Origin: CAYRLW01 sp964425215
Lineage (GTDB): Bacteria; Spirochaetota; Spirochaetia; Treponematales; Breznakiellaceae
NCBI GenBank assembly: GCA_964425215.1
Contig: CAYRLW010000016.1
Coordinates: 1 to 64,000, forward strand
Reading direction: 5' to 3'
DNA length: 64,000 nt
A program made the position numbers and the translations under genes. The notes below the pieces were generated by a model, which saw only the letters and a list, made by a program, of their open reading frames with translations, made no database searches and was not told where the DNA came from. Positions 1 to 9,583 of this stretch are shown piece by piece (positions within the stretch are counted from its first letter, which is position 1; each line of letters opens with the position of its first letter).

Positions 1-71
1 AGGTCCCCTAGCAGGTTCCTCGGTACTGCCCTGGCGGGCTCTTCAGGGCCCCTAAAACGGAGGAGGCGCGG

Positions 72-1337
72 ATGCTGAAAATTCTTCATGTCGATAGAAG
101 CGAAATGTTTCGGAAGGTCCTTCGGGAGATGGTGTACCGGTGCGGACATTCCATAGAAAGCGTGGCTACCCAAGCGGAGGCCCTTGAAAAAATCGCTTCG
201 AATCCCGTAGACCTGTTGATAACTTCCCTGGAGTTGGACGATGGAAACGCGGAAGAACTAATCCGGAGCGTCTCCGAACGGAACGAAGCCTCTTCCCCCG
301 CTAAGGATATTCCCATCATCGTCCTTACATCCACGGATTCCTTGGAACTGCGGGAAAAATTCTTTGCCCTGGGGGTGGTGGATTATATGCTCAAGGGCGA
401 GGTTACGGAAGCCCAATTCCGCCGGTACTTTGACGCCCTGGCGGCGGAGGACGAACTGTCCACCTTTATGCGGGGACTCCGGGTCGCCGTTTTAGACGAT
501 TCCCAAATGATCCTTAAAATAGTTCACCGGATCCTCTCTTTAAACGGTTTTGAATCCATCCACCTTTTTGCCGATCCCTTGACCCTTCTGTCTTCAGGCG
601 AAAAATTTGATATTTATATCCTCGATATGGTATTACCAAATATGTCGGGGGAACAGGTGGTAACCCGGCTTCGGAGGGAACAGAGCCAAGCGATCATCAT
701 CAGCGTATCCCGATTTACGGGAGAAAAACCCCTGTCGAACATTCTGTTGGCGGGGGCGGACGATTATATCCATAAACCCTTTGACGCGGCGGGTTTGATT
801 ACCCGCCTAAAAATTAACGTCCGGTCCTACCTCTACCGAAGGCGCCTGGAAGCCCTGGCTATTACGGACGGTCTTACGGGACTGTACAACCACCGCTATT
901 CCTTTGAACGGCTGGGAGAGGAGATTCAAAAAGCCCATCGGTACCGGCGGCCCTTATCGTTCTTGATCTTTGATATCGATAATTTTAAGAAGGTCAACGA
1001 TACCTGGGGGCACATCCGGGGAGACGAAGTGTTAGTCCAGGTATCCCAGGCCATAAAGGGGTGTTTACGGAGCGTAGACCTGGTGGGCCGCTACGGCGGG
1101 GAAGAGTTTATGGTCCTTCTGCCGGAAATTGACCTGGAGGCCGCTAAAACCGTGGCGGAAAAGATCCTTACGGCGGTACGAAACCTCCGCTTTAGCGAAA
1201 GCGCCCTTCGGGTGACCATTTCGGGCGGGGCGGTTCAGCTTCAAGAGGGAGAAGACCTGGAATCCCTGGTCCACCGGGGGGATATAAACCTCTACCGGGC
1301 CAAGGCCGACGGGAAAGACCGGGTCGTGGGGTCCTAG
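72..1337 (+). CDS. Diguanylate cyclase with two receiver domains (REC-REC-GGDEF)
   Basis: A 421-residue cytoplasmic response regulator predicted to make cyclic di-GMP. REC1 spans about residues 3-120, REC2 about 135-255 and GGDEF about 265-421. REC2 keeps an acidic pair (VLDD) and the phospho-acceptor Asp185 in ILDMVLPN. In REC1 the equivalent position is Ser52 (LLITSLEL), so it is probably a pseudo-receiver. The active site is GGEEF at 342-346, and an inhibitory RxxD site (RSVD) lies five residues upstream, so product inhibition is expected. The domain order resembles PleD. A GGAGGAGG-like ribosome site precedes the ATG. The gene stands alone, and its histidine kinase is not in this window. 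Function is sure at family level; the input signal is unknown. Confidence 0.93.
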   Translation: MLKILHVDRSEMFRKVLREMVYRCGHSIESVATQAEALEKIASNPVDLLITSLELDDGNAEELIRSVSERNEASSPAKDIPIIVLTSTDSLELREKFFALGVVDYMLKGEVTEAQFRRYFDALAAEDELSTFMRGLRVAVLDDSQMILKIVHRILSLNGFESIHLFADPLTLLSSGEKFDIYILDMVLPNMSGEQVVTRLRREQSQAIIISVSRFTGEKPLSNILLAGADDYIHKPFDAAGLITRLKINVRSYLYRRRLEALAITDGLTGLYNHRYSFERLGEEIQKAHRYRRPLSFLIFDIDNFKKVNDTWGHIRGDEVLVQVSQAIKGCLRSVDLVGRYGGEEFMVLLPEIDLEAAKTVAEKILTAVRNLRFSESALRVTISGGAVQLQEGEDLESLVHRGDINLYRAKADGKDRVVGS

Positions 1338-1352
1338 GAGCCGGGTTTATCG

Positions 1353-1395
1353 TAATTTTAATAGCCTAAGGGATACCCTTAGGCTATTAAAATTA
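1353..1395. terminator. Bidirectional hairpin terminator between convergent genes
   Basis: A perfect 20-base inverted repeat with a 3-base loop (1353-1372 and 1376-1395). The stem is AT-rich at its foot and GC-rich near the loop, so either strand gives a hairpin followed by a U-rich run. It lies between the convergent diguanylate cyclase and dnaE genes and probably ends both transcripts. Confidence 0.85.
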
Positions 1396-1467
1396 ACCAG
1401 TCCGACAGGCTCCTAGGGTACTTGGTTCCTCGGAACCCAGGGTCACAGACACCGACCCAAGGCCTAT

Positions 1468-4400
1468 CTATTCCCGCCAGACCTCCCGCACCCCAGAGCA
1501 GGTACCCAGGGCTTCCAGAGCCAGGCTGTCGGCGGAAGCGGAAATTTGGCTAGCGGTCCGTATGACCGCTTCCTTTCCCGAAAGGGGTACGTGGATGTAC
1601 ACCTCGCAGGGGCCTGAGTTTTCAAACAGATAATCCCGCAGGGCTTCCAACGATTCTTCCCGTTCCGCCGCGTCCTCTTCCAGCCGTATGTGCACTTCCC
1701 GGTAGGATTTTTCCGCCAAATTATCCACGTCCAAAAGGGTGTCCACCAAAAAACTCGGCCGTTCCCGGGATAGGTCCAGCTTACCCTTGACCGCGATAAT
1801 CGAATCCACCGCCAGCCGATCCCGGTACCGTTCCCAGGCTTCGGAAAAGAAGGTCAGATCCATATCGCCCCGGTAATCTCCCAGGGACGCAAAACCCATC
1901 CATTTACCGTTTTTAGCCTGGTGGGGCCTGAGGGACTTGATAATTCCCAAAAGAACGTATTCCTTATCGGGGCTGGACCGTTCAACGTGGGACAGATCCA
2001 GGGTTACCGAACGCTCCCAAGCCTGTTTGTACTTGTCCATCGGATGGCCAGAAAAATAGAAACCGATCAACTCCTTTTCAAGATTCAATTTGGCGGACTG
2101 TTCCATTTCCGCCAACTCTTCAAATTCAAAGTCCGGGTATTCCTTTTCCCCCGTATCCTCAAAAAGGCTGGATTGTCCGAATTTTTTATCCTCTTTTTTG
2201 TTCTGCGCGTACTCCACCGCCCTGTCCAAGTTCCCCACCAGGGTAGAACGGTTTTGCCCCAACCCGTCAAAGGCCCCCGTTTGGATCAACAATTCGATCA
2301 CCTTTTTCCCAATGGTCCGAATATCCACCCGCTCTAAAAAATCCATCAAATTCCGGTAGGGGCCCTCCTGGCGGCACCGGATAATCTCGTCCGCCGCGGC
2401 GTCTCCCAGGCCCTTAATCCCTAAAAGTCCGTATACAATCCGCCCGTCCACCACCGTAAAGTACCGATCCGACCGGTTAATATCCGGAGGATCGATGGCC
2501 AGCCCCATTTTCCGGGCTTCGTCGATGTACTCGGGTAGTTTATCCGTGCTGGTAATTTCGTTGGTCAAGTTGGCGGCCATAAATTCCGCAGGAAAATTAG
2601 CCTTTAGGTACGCGGTCCGGTAAGCCACCACCGAATAGGCCGCCGCGTGGCTCTTATTGAACCCGTAACCGGCAAAGGGGATTAGGATTTCAAAAATTCT
2701 ATCCGCGTCGGCCTCCTTGAACCCCCTCTTTTTCGCCCCCTCGATAAACCGGGCCTTCTCCTTAACCATCACTTCTTGTTTTTTCTTTCCCATGGCCCGC
2801 CGCAGAAGATCCGCCTGTCCCAGACTGTACCCGCCGATAATTTGGGCCACCTGCATAACCTGTTCCTGGTACACGATAACCCCGTAGGTCTCCTCCAGGA
2901 TCGACTTTAACGACGGATCGGGGTACACAATCGCCTGCCTGCCCCATTTAGACTCGACAAACTGGGGAATATACGCCATGGGTCCCGGCCTATACAGGGC
3001 GTTTAAGGCTATAAGATCCTCAATTTTGTTCGGTTTTGCCTGCTTTAGGATATTCTGCATCCCCGACGATTCAAACTGAAAAATCCCCGAACTCTTTCCT
3101 TCCCCCAAAAGTTTAAACGTCGCCGGGTCATCTTCGTCCACCTTGTCGGCGTCAAAATCCGCCCAAGGGCCGCCGCGTTTTCGGATAAGATTCTGGGTGT
3201 TTTTAATAAGGGTCAAGGTTTTAAGCCCCAAAAAGTCCATTTTAACCAGACCGCATTCTTCAATTTGGTCCATCGTAAACTGGGTCGCCACGGTCCCCGT
3301 TTTAGGATCCCGGTAGAGGGGAACGTAATCGGTTAATTCGGTTTTACCAATCACAATCCCCGCCGCGTGGAGACTGCTATGGCGGTTTTTGTTTTCCAGT
3401 TTTTTCGCGATGGAAAACAGTTCCTGATACTTCGGGTTTTCCGCCAGCTCCGCCAGCCGGGGTTCCTGTTCAAAGGCCTTCTTCAACGTCATTTTGGGAT
3501 CCTCGGGTATCAGTTTGGCTATCATATTCGCCTCTTCCAAACTAATATCCAAAGCCCGGGCCACGTCCTTTATAACCGCCTTCGCCTTAAGGGTCCCAAA
3601 GGTTATAATTTGTCCCACCCGGTCCCGGCCGTACTTTTGGGTCACGTAGTCGATCACCTCGCCCCGGCGTTCGAAGCAGAAATCCACGTCAAAGTCCGGC
3701 ATGGACACCCGTTCGGGGTTCAAAAACCGTTCAAAAAGCAGGTTGTATTTTAGGGGGTCGATATCCGTAATCCGCAGGGCGTACGCCACGATAGACCCCG
3801 CCCCGGAACCCCGTCCCGGACCCACGGGAATATCGTGCTCCTTTGCCCAGTTAATAAAATCCGCTACGATTAAAAAGTAGCCCGTAAAATCCATCTTAAT
3901 AATAATCGAAAGTTCGTACTCCGCCCTTTGGGTTATCTCGTCGGTCACCAGGGGGTACCGTTTTTTTAAGCCTTCGTAGGTCAGGTGCCGCAGGTACTCC
4001 GAGGTCTGGGAAAACCCCGGGGGAAGCTCAAAATCCGGGAGCAACGGACCGGGGAGGGGGATCGTGGTATGGCACCGTTCGGCGATCCGGACCGTATTGG
4101 CAATCGCCTCGGGGTAGTCGGGAAACAGGGCCGCCATTTCGTCCCCATCTTTAAAGTAGAATTGGTTCGTCTCAAAGCGCATCCGCGAAATTTCGTTTCT
4201 TTTTTTATTGGTAGAAATACACAGCAGAATATCCTGGGCCACCGCGTCATCGCTGTCCAGGTAATGCAGGTCGTTGGTCGCCACCAGCGGAATCCCCGTC
4301 CGTTTAGACAGTTCCACCAACAGGGGATTTACCTTTTTTTGCTCCGGAATACCATGGTCCTGCAACTCTAGATAAAAATTATCGTCCCCAAAAATATCCC

Positions 4401-4890
4401 GTAGCCTTCGGGCCCGCTCTTCCGCCAAGGCCGTTTTCCCCGCCAACAGAAGACTCGGAACCTCCCCGGCAAGGCATGCGGAAAGGCCGATTAACCCCTC
4501 CGAGTAGCGGACCAACAGCTCCTCGTCGATCCGGGGCTTGTAGTAAAACCCCTCCGTATAGGCGTAGGAGGATAGTTTAATCAGATTTCGGTACCCCGTT
4601 TCGTTCCTGGCCAACAGGACCAGATGGTAATACTTGTTACCCTTTTCCGACCCCGAACGGTCAAACCGGGACTGGGGAGCCACGTACACTTCGCTTCCAA
4701 TAATGGGATTGATATCCTGGGCCTTACATTCCTTAAAAAACTTAAGAACCCCAAACATATTACCATGGTCGGTCAAAGCCAGGTGCCGCATCCCCAGGGC
4801 CTTAGCCTTGGCCACCAACGCGCTCACCGACGCGGCTCCGTCTAAAAGGGAAAAATCCGAGTGGACATGGAGGTGAACAAAATCAGTCAT
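1468..4890 (-). CDS. dnaE: DNA polymerase III subunit alpha
   Basis: Replicative DNA polymerase catalytic subunit, 1140 residues, the normal length for DnaE1. The N-terminal PHP domain starts at once (HLHVHSDFSLLDG, residues 7-19) with its His/Asp metal-binding pattern. The polymerase active site shows Asp399, Asp401 and Asp403 in PDFDVDF and a third candidate Asp552 in KMDFLGL. The conserved PFAGYGFNKSHAAAYS segment of the fingers is present. A helix-hairpin-helix region and a C-terminal OB fold (around YVLLGIIKSLR) follow. No exonuclease insertion is seen, so proofreading would need a separate DnaQ. The gene is monocistronic and convergent with the diguanylate cyclase. Confidence 0.98.
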   Translation of the reverse strand: MTDFVHLHVHSDFSLLDGAASVSALVAKAKALGMRHLALTDHGNMFGVLKFFKECKAQDINPIIGSEVYVAPQSRFDRSGSEKGNKYYHLVLLARNETGYRNLIKLSSYAYTEGFYYKPRIDEELLVRYSEGLIGLSACLAGEVPSLLLAGKTALAEERARRLRDIFGDDNFYLELQDHGIPEQKKVNPLLVELSKRTGIPLVATNDLHYLDSDDAVAQDILLCISTNKKRNEISRMRFETNQFYFKDGDEMAALFPDYPEAIANTVRIAERCHTTIPLPGPLLPDFELPPGFSQTSEYLRHLTYEGLKKRYPLVTDEITQRAEYELSIIIKMDFTGYFLIVADFINWAKEHDIPVGPGRGSGAGSIVAYALRITDIDPLKYNLLFERFLNPERVSMPDFDVDFCFERRGEVIDYVTQKYGRDRVGQIITFGTLKAKAVIKDVARALDISLEEANMIAKLIPEDPKMTLKKAFEQEPRLAELAENPKYQELFSIAKKLENKNRHSSLHAAGIVIGKTELTDYVPLYRDPKTGTVATQFTMDQIEECGLVKMDFLGLKTLTLIKNTQNLIRKRGGPWADFDADKVDEDDPATFKLLGEGKSSGIFQFESSGMQNILKQAKPNKIEDLIALNALYRPGPMAYIPQFVESKWGRQAIVYPDPSLKSILEETYGVIVYQEQVMQVAQIIGGYSLGQADLLRRAMGKKKQEVMVKEKARFIEGAKKRGFKEADADRIFEILIPFAGYGFNKSHAAAYSVVAYRTAYLKANFPAEFMAANLTNEITSTDKLPEYIDEARKMGLAIDPPDINRSDRYFTVVDGRIVYGLLGIKGLGDAAADEIIRCRQEGPYRNLMDFLERVDIRTIGKKVIELLIQTGAFDGLGQNRSTLVGNLDRAVEYAQNKKEDKKFGQSSLFEDTGEKEYPDFEFEELAEMEQSAKLNLEKELIGFYFSGHPMDKYKQAWERSVTLDLSHVERSSPDKEYVLLGIIKSLRPHQAKNGKWMGFASLGDYRGDMDLTFFSEAWERYRDRLAVDSIIAVKGKLDLSRERPSFLVDTLLDVDNLAEKSYREVHIRLEEDAAEREESLEALRDYLFENSGPCEVYIHVPLSGKEAVIRTASQISASADSLALEALGTCSGVREVWRE

Positions 4891-4933
4891 GGGTCGATTG
4901 TACCCCAGCTAGGAGCCCAAGGCAAGAGAAGTG

Positions 4934-5091
4934 TAGTGTCACGAAAATTAGGGAAAAAGTAAAAAAGATGAAAGTGGTCTACGATCCCTTAGCCGGTTCT
5001 CTTACCTACGGGTATCTGCCTAAGTTTGCTTTAGCATGATGGATCCCGCTGAAACTCAGAGGGGAAAGCTTCCCTAATCTTCGTGACACTA
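4934..5091. mobile_element. MITE-like element with 21-bp terminal inverted repeats
   Basis: A 158-bp non-coding stretch bounded by inverted repeats at 4934-4954 and 5071-5091 (TAGTGTCACGAA... and its complement) with one mismatch. The inside has no ORF of note. Long ends of this type, starting with a TAGTGTCAC-like sequence, resemble insertion-sequence termini. No target-site duplication is visible: the flanks read GAAGTG on the left and TTCTGG on the right. It fills most of the gap between dnaE and lrp. Alternatively it is a long RNA stem-loop. Confidence 0.5.
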
Positions 5092-5124
5092 TTCTGGTAA
5101 CGCAAAGACGGTGGCGGGGGCTAT

Positions 5125-5559
5125 TTATACAAACTTATTATAACTTTTAAGCATCAAAAAACTTTCGGACCCCACAACCCCCGCCACCGCCGACAGTTCC
5201 TCCGTCAAAAAACGGACCAATCCTCGGTTAGAATCCACCAGCACCTCGGCGATTAGGTCGTAGCGTCCCGAAGCGATAGAAACGGACAGCACGTTAGGAA
5301 GCCCGGCCACCTCTTCGGCCTTGCTTTCCAAAAGCCGCGATTCGGCCACCCGCATAGCCACCAGGGCAAGCTGTTTATTGGAGAGCACCTCGGGGTTGAT
5401 AAGAGCCCGGATTTCCAGAACCTTCGCTTCCTTTAACTTTTTAATCCGGGAACGGACTGTCCCCTCGGAGATCCCCAACTGTGTAGCGATCCTATTGTTA
5501 GGAAGGTATCCCCCCTGGAGTATCCTTATAATATTCCAATCCGTTTCGTCTAATTCCAT
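5125..5559 (-). CDS. Lrp/AsnC family transcriptional regulator
   Basis: A 144-residue DNA-binding regulator. The N-terminal helix-turn-helix is at about residues 19-43 (NNRIATQLGISEGTVRSRI), followed by a C-terminal RAM/ligand-binding domain typical of Lrp/AsnC, which senses amino acids and forms octamers. I chose the ATG at 5559 (MELDETDW), six bases after the alanine dehydrogenase stop, because it matches the usual family N-terminus; the frame stays open further upstream but inside ald. It is co-transcribed behind ald and is the obvious candidate to regulate it in response to alanine. That link is inferred from context only. Confidence 0.92.
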   Translation of the reverse strand: MELDETDWNIIRILQGGYLPNNRIATQLGISEGTVRSRIKKLKEAKVLEIRALINPEVLSNKQLALVAMRVAESRLLESKAEEVAGLPNVLSVSIASGRYDLIAEVLVDSNRGLVRFLTEELSAVAGVVGSESFLMLKSYNKFV

Positions 5560-5564
5560 AATCC

Positions 5565-6677
5565 CTAAAGTAACCGGTCCGCTTCGGTATACGCAAGGCC
5601 AAAGGCCTGGGCTACCTCCGGACACACCAGGTGTCCCTGGTAGGTATTTAAGCCCCGCTTAATTGCCCCATTCGCCTTGCAGGCCCCCACGACTCCCCGA
5701 TCGGCGATCTCCAAACCGAAGGGCAGGGTCGTACTGGTTAGCGCCAGGGTACTGGTCAAGGCGACCGCTCCGGGCATGTTGGCTACCGCGTAATGGACAA
5801 TCCCATCGACCTCGTAGGTGGGGTTGTCGTGGGTCGTGGGGTGGGTCGTTTCCACACAGCCCCCCTGGTCTACCGCCACGTCAACGATGACGGACCGTTT
5901 CTGCATCAGCGCGAGATGATCCCTCCGGATCAACCGGGGCGCCCGGGCTCCGGCTATCAAAACCGCTCCGATAACCAGGTCGCTTTCCGCCACCACACGC
6001 CGGATATTCGCCTCGGTGGAATACAGGGTAGCCACCGCCCCGTGGAACACATCGTCGATATACGCGAGCCTGGAAGCCTTAACGTCCAAAACCGTCACCT
6101 GGGCCCCCATGCCCAGGGCTATTTTTGCCGCGTTGGTTCCCACGACCCCGGCCCCCAGGATCATTACCTTACCCCGTTGGACCCCCGGAACCCCGCCCAG
6201 CAGGATTCCCCGGCCTCCAAAGGGCCGTTCCAAGTATTTTGCCCCCTCCTGGACGCTCAGCCGGCCTGCGATTTCGCTCATGGGAGCCAAACAGGGCAGA
6301 CTGCCATCCTCCAGTTTGATAGTTTCGTAGGCGATAGCGGTAACCTTCCGCTCCAGCAGGGCCCTGGTTTGGGCCTCGTCGGCGGCTAAATGCAGGTACG
6401 TAAAGAGTATCTGCCCTTCCCGCAAATAACCGTATTCGGAACTTTGGACTTCCTTTACCTTGACGATCATCTGAGAATCCCGGTACACCGCTTCGGCCTG
6501 CGGAACAATAACCGCCCCGGCCTGTTCATACTCCCTATCCTCAAACCCTGCCCCTTCACCGGCCCCCGACTGTATGGCCACCGAGTGCCCTCGGGCCACG
6601 TACGCCGCCACGCAGGAGGGGGTCAAACCCACCCGGTATTCGTGTTTTTTAATTTCCTTAACGCATCCTATCTTCAT
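5565..6677 (-). CDS. ald: Alanine dehydrogenase
   Basis: NAD-dependent L-alanine dehydrogenase interconverting alanine and pyruvate plus ammonia. It has 370 residues, the family's usual length. The N-terminus MKIGCVKEIKKHEYRVGL is characteristic. A Lys in VKVKEV and a His in TYLHLA match the family's substrate-binding and catalytic residues, and the Rossmann motif is GAGVVG. The start at 6677 is an ATG six bases after GGAGG; a TTG four codons upstream lies on the ribosome site itself and is rejected. The Lrp-family gene follows directly, so alanine-responsive control is likely. The upstream 300 bp is AT-rich with short palindromes. Confidence 0.96.
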   Translation of the reverse strand: MKIGCVKEIKKHEYRVGLTPSCVAAYVARGHSVAIQSGAGEGAGFEDREYEQAGAVIVPQAEAVYRDSQMIVKVKEVQSSEYGYLREGQILFTYLHLAADEAQTRALLERKVTAIAYETIKLEDGSLPCLAPMSEIAGRLSVQEGAKYLERPFGGRGILLGGVPGVQRGKVMILGAGVVGTNAAKIALGMGAQVTVLDVKASRLAYIDDVFHGAVATLYSTEANIRRVVAESDLVIGAVLIAGARAPRLIRRDHLALMQKRSVIVDVAVDQGGCVETTHPTTHDNPTYEVDGIVHYAVANMPGAVALTSTLALTSTTLPFGLEIADRGVVGACKANGAIKRGLNTYQGHLVCPEVAQAFGLAYTEADRLL

Positions 6678-6691
6678 AACTTCCTCCAAAA

Positions 6692-6766
6692 TTACATGTA
6701 AACGTAATATTAAGTGATTGTACTATGAAAAACGCAATATAGCAATATAAAACTACGAATATCGTA
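6692..6766. promoter_or_regulatory. AT-rich ald upstream region with short palindromes
   Basis: Just upstream of ald are a 10-bp palindrome TTACATGTAA (6692-6701) and a second palindrome TACGA-ATA-TCGTA (6754-6766) in very AT-rich DNA. They could be sites for the Lrp-type regulator, which prefers AT-rich imperfect palindromes. The rest of the gap (6767-6987) is ordinary AT/GC DNA that must hold the promoter of the chemoreceptor; I see no confident -10/-35 pair there. Confidence 0.3.
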
Positions 6767-6987
6767 ATTACAGGCTGGAAGAAAATTCTGCTGTCGAGTC
6801 CGCTCTGAAACCGGTTTTAAGGTTCTGTTCAAGTTCTACCTTCAGGTAGTCAAAGTCGCCCCGGTCCGACTGGCCATTCGTTCGCGGAAAAGGGAGGGGG
6901 TACTGAACGGTACGGTTTTCTAATGTCAATGGGAGTGTTTGACAGTTCAAGAGATGGCCCTTATGCTAGAAAGCAGGAGCTGTACCG

Positions 6988-8850
6988 ATGAAAAAGCTAT
7001 CCACCAAATTGGTTATCGCCGTAGCGATAACCACGGTTGTTCTTATGGTTCTTACGAGCGGCCTTTCACTCTTTTTCCTTTCCCAACTTTCTAAAAATAA
7101 CGGCGTGGCCATAGACAAAATGTTGATGGATAAGTACGACGAAGAGATAAAATGGCAGACCGAACAGGCCAACAGTATGCTTACGGCCATTGGTAACCTT
7201 CGGGATACGGGAAAATTAGGCAAAGACGAAGCGGTTTCCCTGGCCCAAACCCTCCTCAATTCCCTCCGTTACGGGAAAGATGGCTATTTTTGGGCCGACA
7301 CGGTGGAGGGCATCAACATGGCCCACGGGAGTAAGCCCGAAAATATGGGGCGAAACCGGATGAACGACGTGGACGCCAAGGGCTTTAAGCTTATCGAAGC
7401 GATTATAAAGGCCGGCGTTAGCGGAGGCGGCTATACCACCTATTACTACCCCCGAATGGGATCCGACGTTCCGGAGCCAAAACGGGGGTACAGCCTTCTA
7501 AACCCATCCTTTGGCTGGGTCCTGGGAACGGGAAACTATTTTGACGATATCCATAAGGCCGTTTTAGCTCAACAAAAAATTAACGCCCACCATGCCCAAG
7601 GGGTTACCATTCTTATGCTCATAGTCAGTCTCATCATCCTTTTCCTGGTGATTTTTGTGGTCATCGTCCTTAGTCGATACATTACCCGACCCATACAAAA
7701 GGTTACCGAGGCTTTGCAAGAAATTGCCTGCGGTTCCGCCGACCTAACTAAAAAGTTACCAGTTCTGGGTCAGGATGAAATTGGTCAGCTTTCGCTTCAC
7801 TTTAACGAATTCCTTGGGACCCTGAATAAAACCATGTCCCAGGCCCTGGGCGCGTCGGACAATGTATTGCGGGTGGGAGAAAAACTGAAGGAAAACGCGA
7901 ACCAACTCCGCACTTCTACGGAAGAAATACACCGGAGCATCGATGAAATGCACGGGATGTTGGAAAATCAGACCGGAAGCATCAGCGGGACCTCCTCGGC
8001 GGTGGAACAGATCGTTCGGAATATCGAATCCCTAACGGAGCGTATAGAACTCCAGGCTACCAACGTTACCGAATCTTCCGCATCCATAGAAGAAATGGTC
8101 GGCAACATCCGATCCGTATCCAACAACCTGACCACCGCCTCTCAGCAGTTCAGCTTGTTGGTGGACGCGGCTAGGGTGGGCCGGGAAAAATTAGACCGGG
8201 TCTCCCAAAGTTCCCAGGCGGCCCAGACTTTTTCCGATCATTTAATCGAAGCCAACTCGATTATCCAATCCATAGCCAGCCAGACCAACCTGCTTGCCAT
8301 GAACGCCGCCATCGAAGCGGCCCACGCCGGGGACGCGGGCCGGGGATTTACGGTCGTGGCCGAGGAAATTCGAAAATTGGCGGAGAACGCCTCCGAACAG
8401 TCCAAGGAAATCGCCGTTAATTTAAAGCAAATAAAGGACACCATCGATCTGGTGGTGGATACCTCCGTGGACGCGGGAAGCGCTTTTGGCAATATAGAAA
8501 GCCTGGTTCATCGGGTAGAAAACTTAGTTTCGGAAATTCAACACGCCATGCAGGAGCAAAACGAAGGGAACCAGCAGGTTTTGGAATCCCTTACCCAGAT
8601 GCAACAAATAACCATGGAAGTTCGGGACGGTTCCAAGGAAATGCGCTCCGGTGCCACCCTTATTTTGAACGAAACGAACCGTTTAAACGAATCGGGACAA
8701 TCGCTCATCCAAAAGCTAGATACCGTCACCGGCAATACGGATGCCATAGTCCATTTTGCCCAGGACATCGAAGCCGTGGCCGCCCAAAATATCGGCGAAA
8801 GCCAAAACCTTGCGGCCATCGTCGGTCAATTCACCTGCGAGGACGTGTAA
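6988..8850 (+). CDS. Methyl-accepting chemotaxis protein with periplasmic Cache domain
   Basis: A 620-residue membrane chemoreceptor. Transmembrane helix 1 is at about 8-30, a single Cache_2-type sensor at about 35-195 (DGYFWADT, NMAHGSKPENMGRNR and FGWVLGTGNY are typical), helix 2 at about 205-230 and HAMP at about 230-283. A long coiled-coil signalling domain follows, whose tip near residue 435 reads NLLAMNAAIEAAHAGDAGRGF. That tip is the CheA/CheW contact. No C-terminal CheR-docking pentapeptide is seen. An AGGAGC ribosome site precedes the ATG. Ligands of this sensor class are small organic acids or amines, but the specific ligand cannot be read. No other chemotaxis gene is nearby. Confidence 0.95.
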   Translation: MKKLSTKLVIAVAITTVVLMVLTSGLSLFFLSQLSKNNGVAIDKMLMDKYDEEIKWQTEQANSMLTAIGNLRDTGKLGKDEAVSLAQTLLNSLRYGKDGYFWADTVEGINMAHGSKPENMGRNRMNDVDAKGFKLIEAIIKAGVSGGGYTTYYYPRMGSDVPEPKRGYSLLNPSFGWVLGTGNYFDDIHKAVLAQQKINAHHAQGVTILMLIVSLIILFLVIFVVIVLSRYITRPIQKVTEALQEIACGSADLTKKLPVLGQDEIGQLSLHFNEFLGTLNKTMSQALGASDNVLRVGEKLKENANQLRTSTEEIHRSIDEMHGMLENQTGSISGTSSAVEQIVRNIESLTERIELQATNVTESSASIEEMVGNIRSVSNNLTTASQQFSLLVDAARVGREKLDRVSQSSQAAQTFSDHLIEANSIIQSIASQTNLLAMNAAIEAAHAGDAGRGFTVVAEEIRKLAENASEQSKEIAVNLKQIKDTIDLVVDTSVDAGSAFGNIESLVHRVENLVSEIQHAMQEQNEGNQQVLESLTQMQQITMEVRDGSKEMRSGATLILNETNRLNESGQSLIQKLDTVTGNTDAIVHFAQDIEAVAAQNIGESQNLAAIVGQFTCEDV

Positions 8851-8941
8851 AAAGCCGCCCCACGAGATTTGACTCAATATTCCCTAATGAAGGGCTCCCC
8901 AGACGTTATGTGTGCATGTTTTCATTTCTTGGCGTGTATAT

Positions 8942-9529
8942 TCAACGGGTATCCCGTTCGGAGAATACGGTGGCCGTAAAAGTGTAGAGCTCCGCGTCCT
9001 TTTGGTTGTACGAAAACGGAGGGACCCCCGCTTTACGGCAAATGTAGTCCAAATACTCGTCCAGGTTCCAGCCCTGTTCCACCGGGACTTGGGGAAGCAG
9101 AACCCCCGAACGGCCATGGTAGATCAGGTAGAGTCCATGGGTTCCCACGACGACCGACCGGGGATCGGAGCATTTTTCCATGGGAGAGAGAACGGAAATT
9201 TCGATGGAACAACGGGGAAGTTCGTCCGCCCCTAGGGGCGGGAACCGGGGGTCCTCAAAGGCCGCGGAAACTGCCATTTCGCGTACCGTTTCTTCCAGGG
9301 ACTTTATGCCCACCATTCTTCCAATACAGCCCCGCAACGCCGAACCCATGGTAAGGGTTACAAAGGCCCCGCAGGGAATGTGAAGGGCCGATTTACCGGA
9401 ATCGATCAGCTCCCGTAACTCGGGAGGATATTCTATGCGAATTCTTCGACCGTCCAAATGGGCTGAAATACTTTCCCTCGCTAACCCTAATAGGTAGCGT
9501 CGTTCTTCTTTGCTGATGGTAAAGTCCAT
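8942..9529 (-). CDS. amrA: AmmeMemoRadiSam system protein A (AMMECR1 domain)
   Basis: A 195-residue AMMECR1-domain protein. The hallmark segment CGAFVTLTMGSALRGCIGRM is at about residues 53-72, and SAAFEDPRFPPLGADEL follows, as in the family. In many bacteria this protein goes with a Memo-family protein B and a radical SAM protein; a Memo-family gene lies at 34018-34848 in this window, and the radical SAM member is not seen. The molecular function of the bacterial system is not established. I chose the ATG at 9529; a GTG five codons upstream is possible. The 90 bp between the chemoreceptor and this gene show nothing special. Confidence 0.88.
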   Translation of the reverse strand: MDFTISKEERRYLLGLARESISAHLDGRRIRIEYPPELRELIDSGKSALHIPCGAFVTLTMGSALRGCIGRMVGIKSLEETVREMAVSAAFEDPRFPPLGADELPRCSIEISVLSPMEKCSDPRSVVVGTHGLYLIYHGRSGVLLPQVPVEQGWNLDEYLDYICRKAGVPPFSYNQKDAELYTFTATVFSERDTR

Positions 9530-9583
9530 ACCCCTATTATACACCTATTTTAAAAAGTGGAGGGGAGTTAAAGGTCGGACTGC

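Noticed and set aside
6768..6950. 60-residue minus-strand ORF between ald and the chemoreceptor
   Set aside because: No ribosome site, odd composition, and it would occupy the promoter region of the chemoreceptor.
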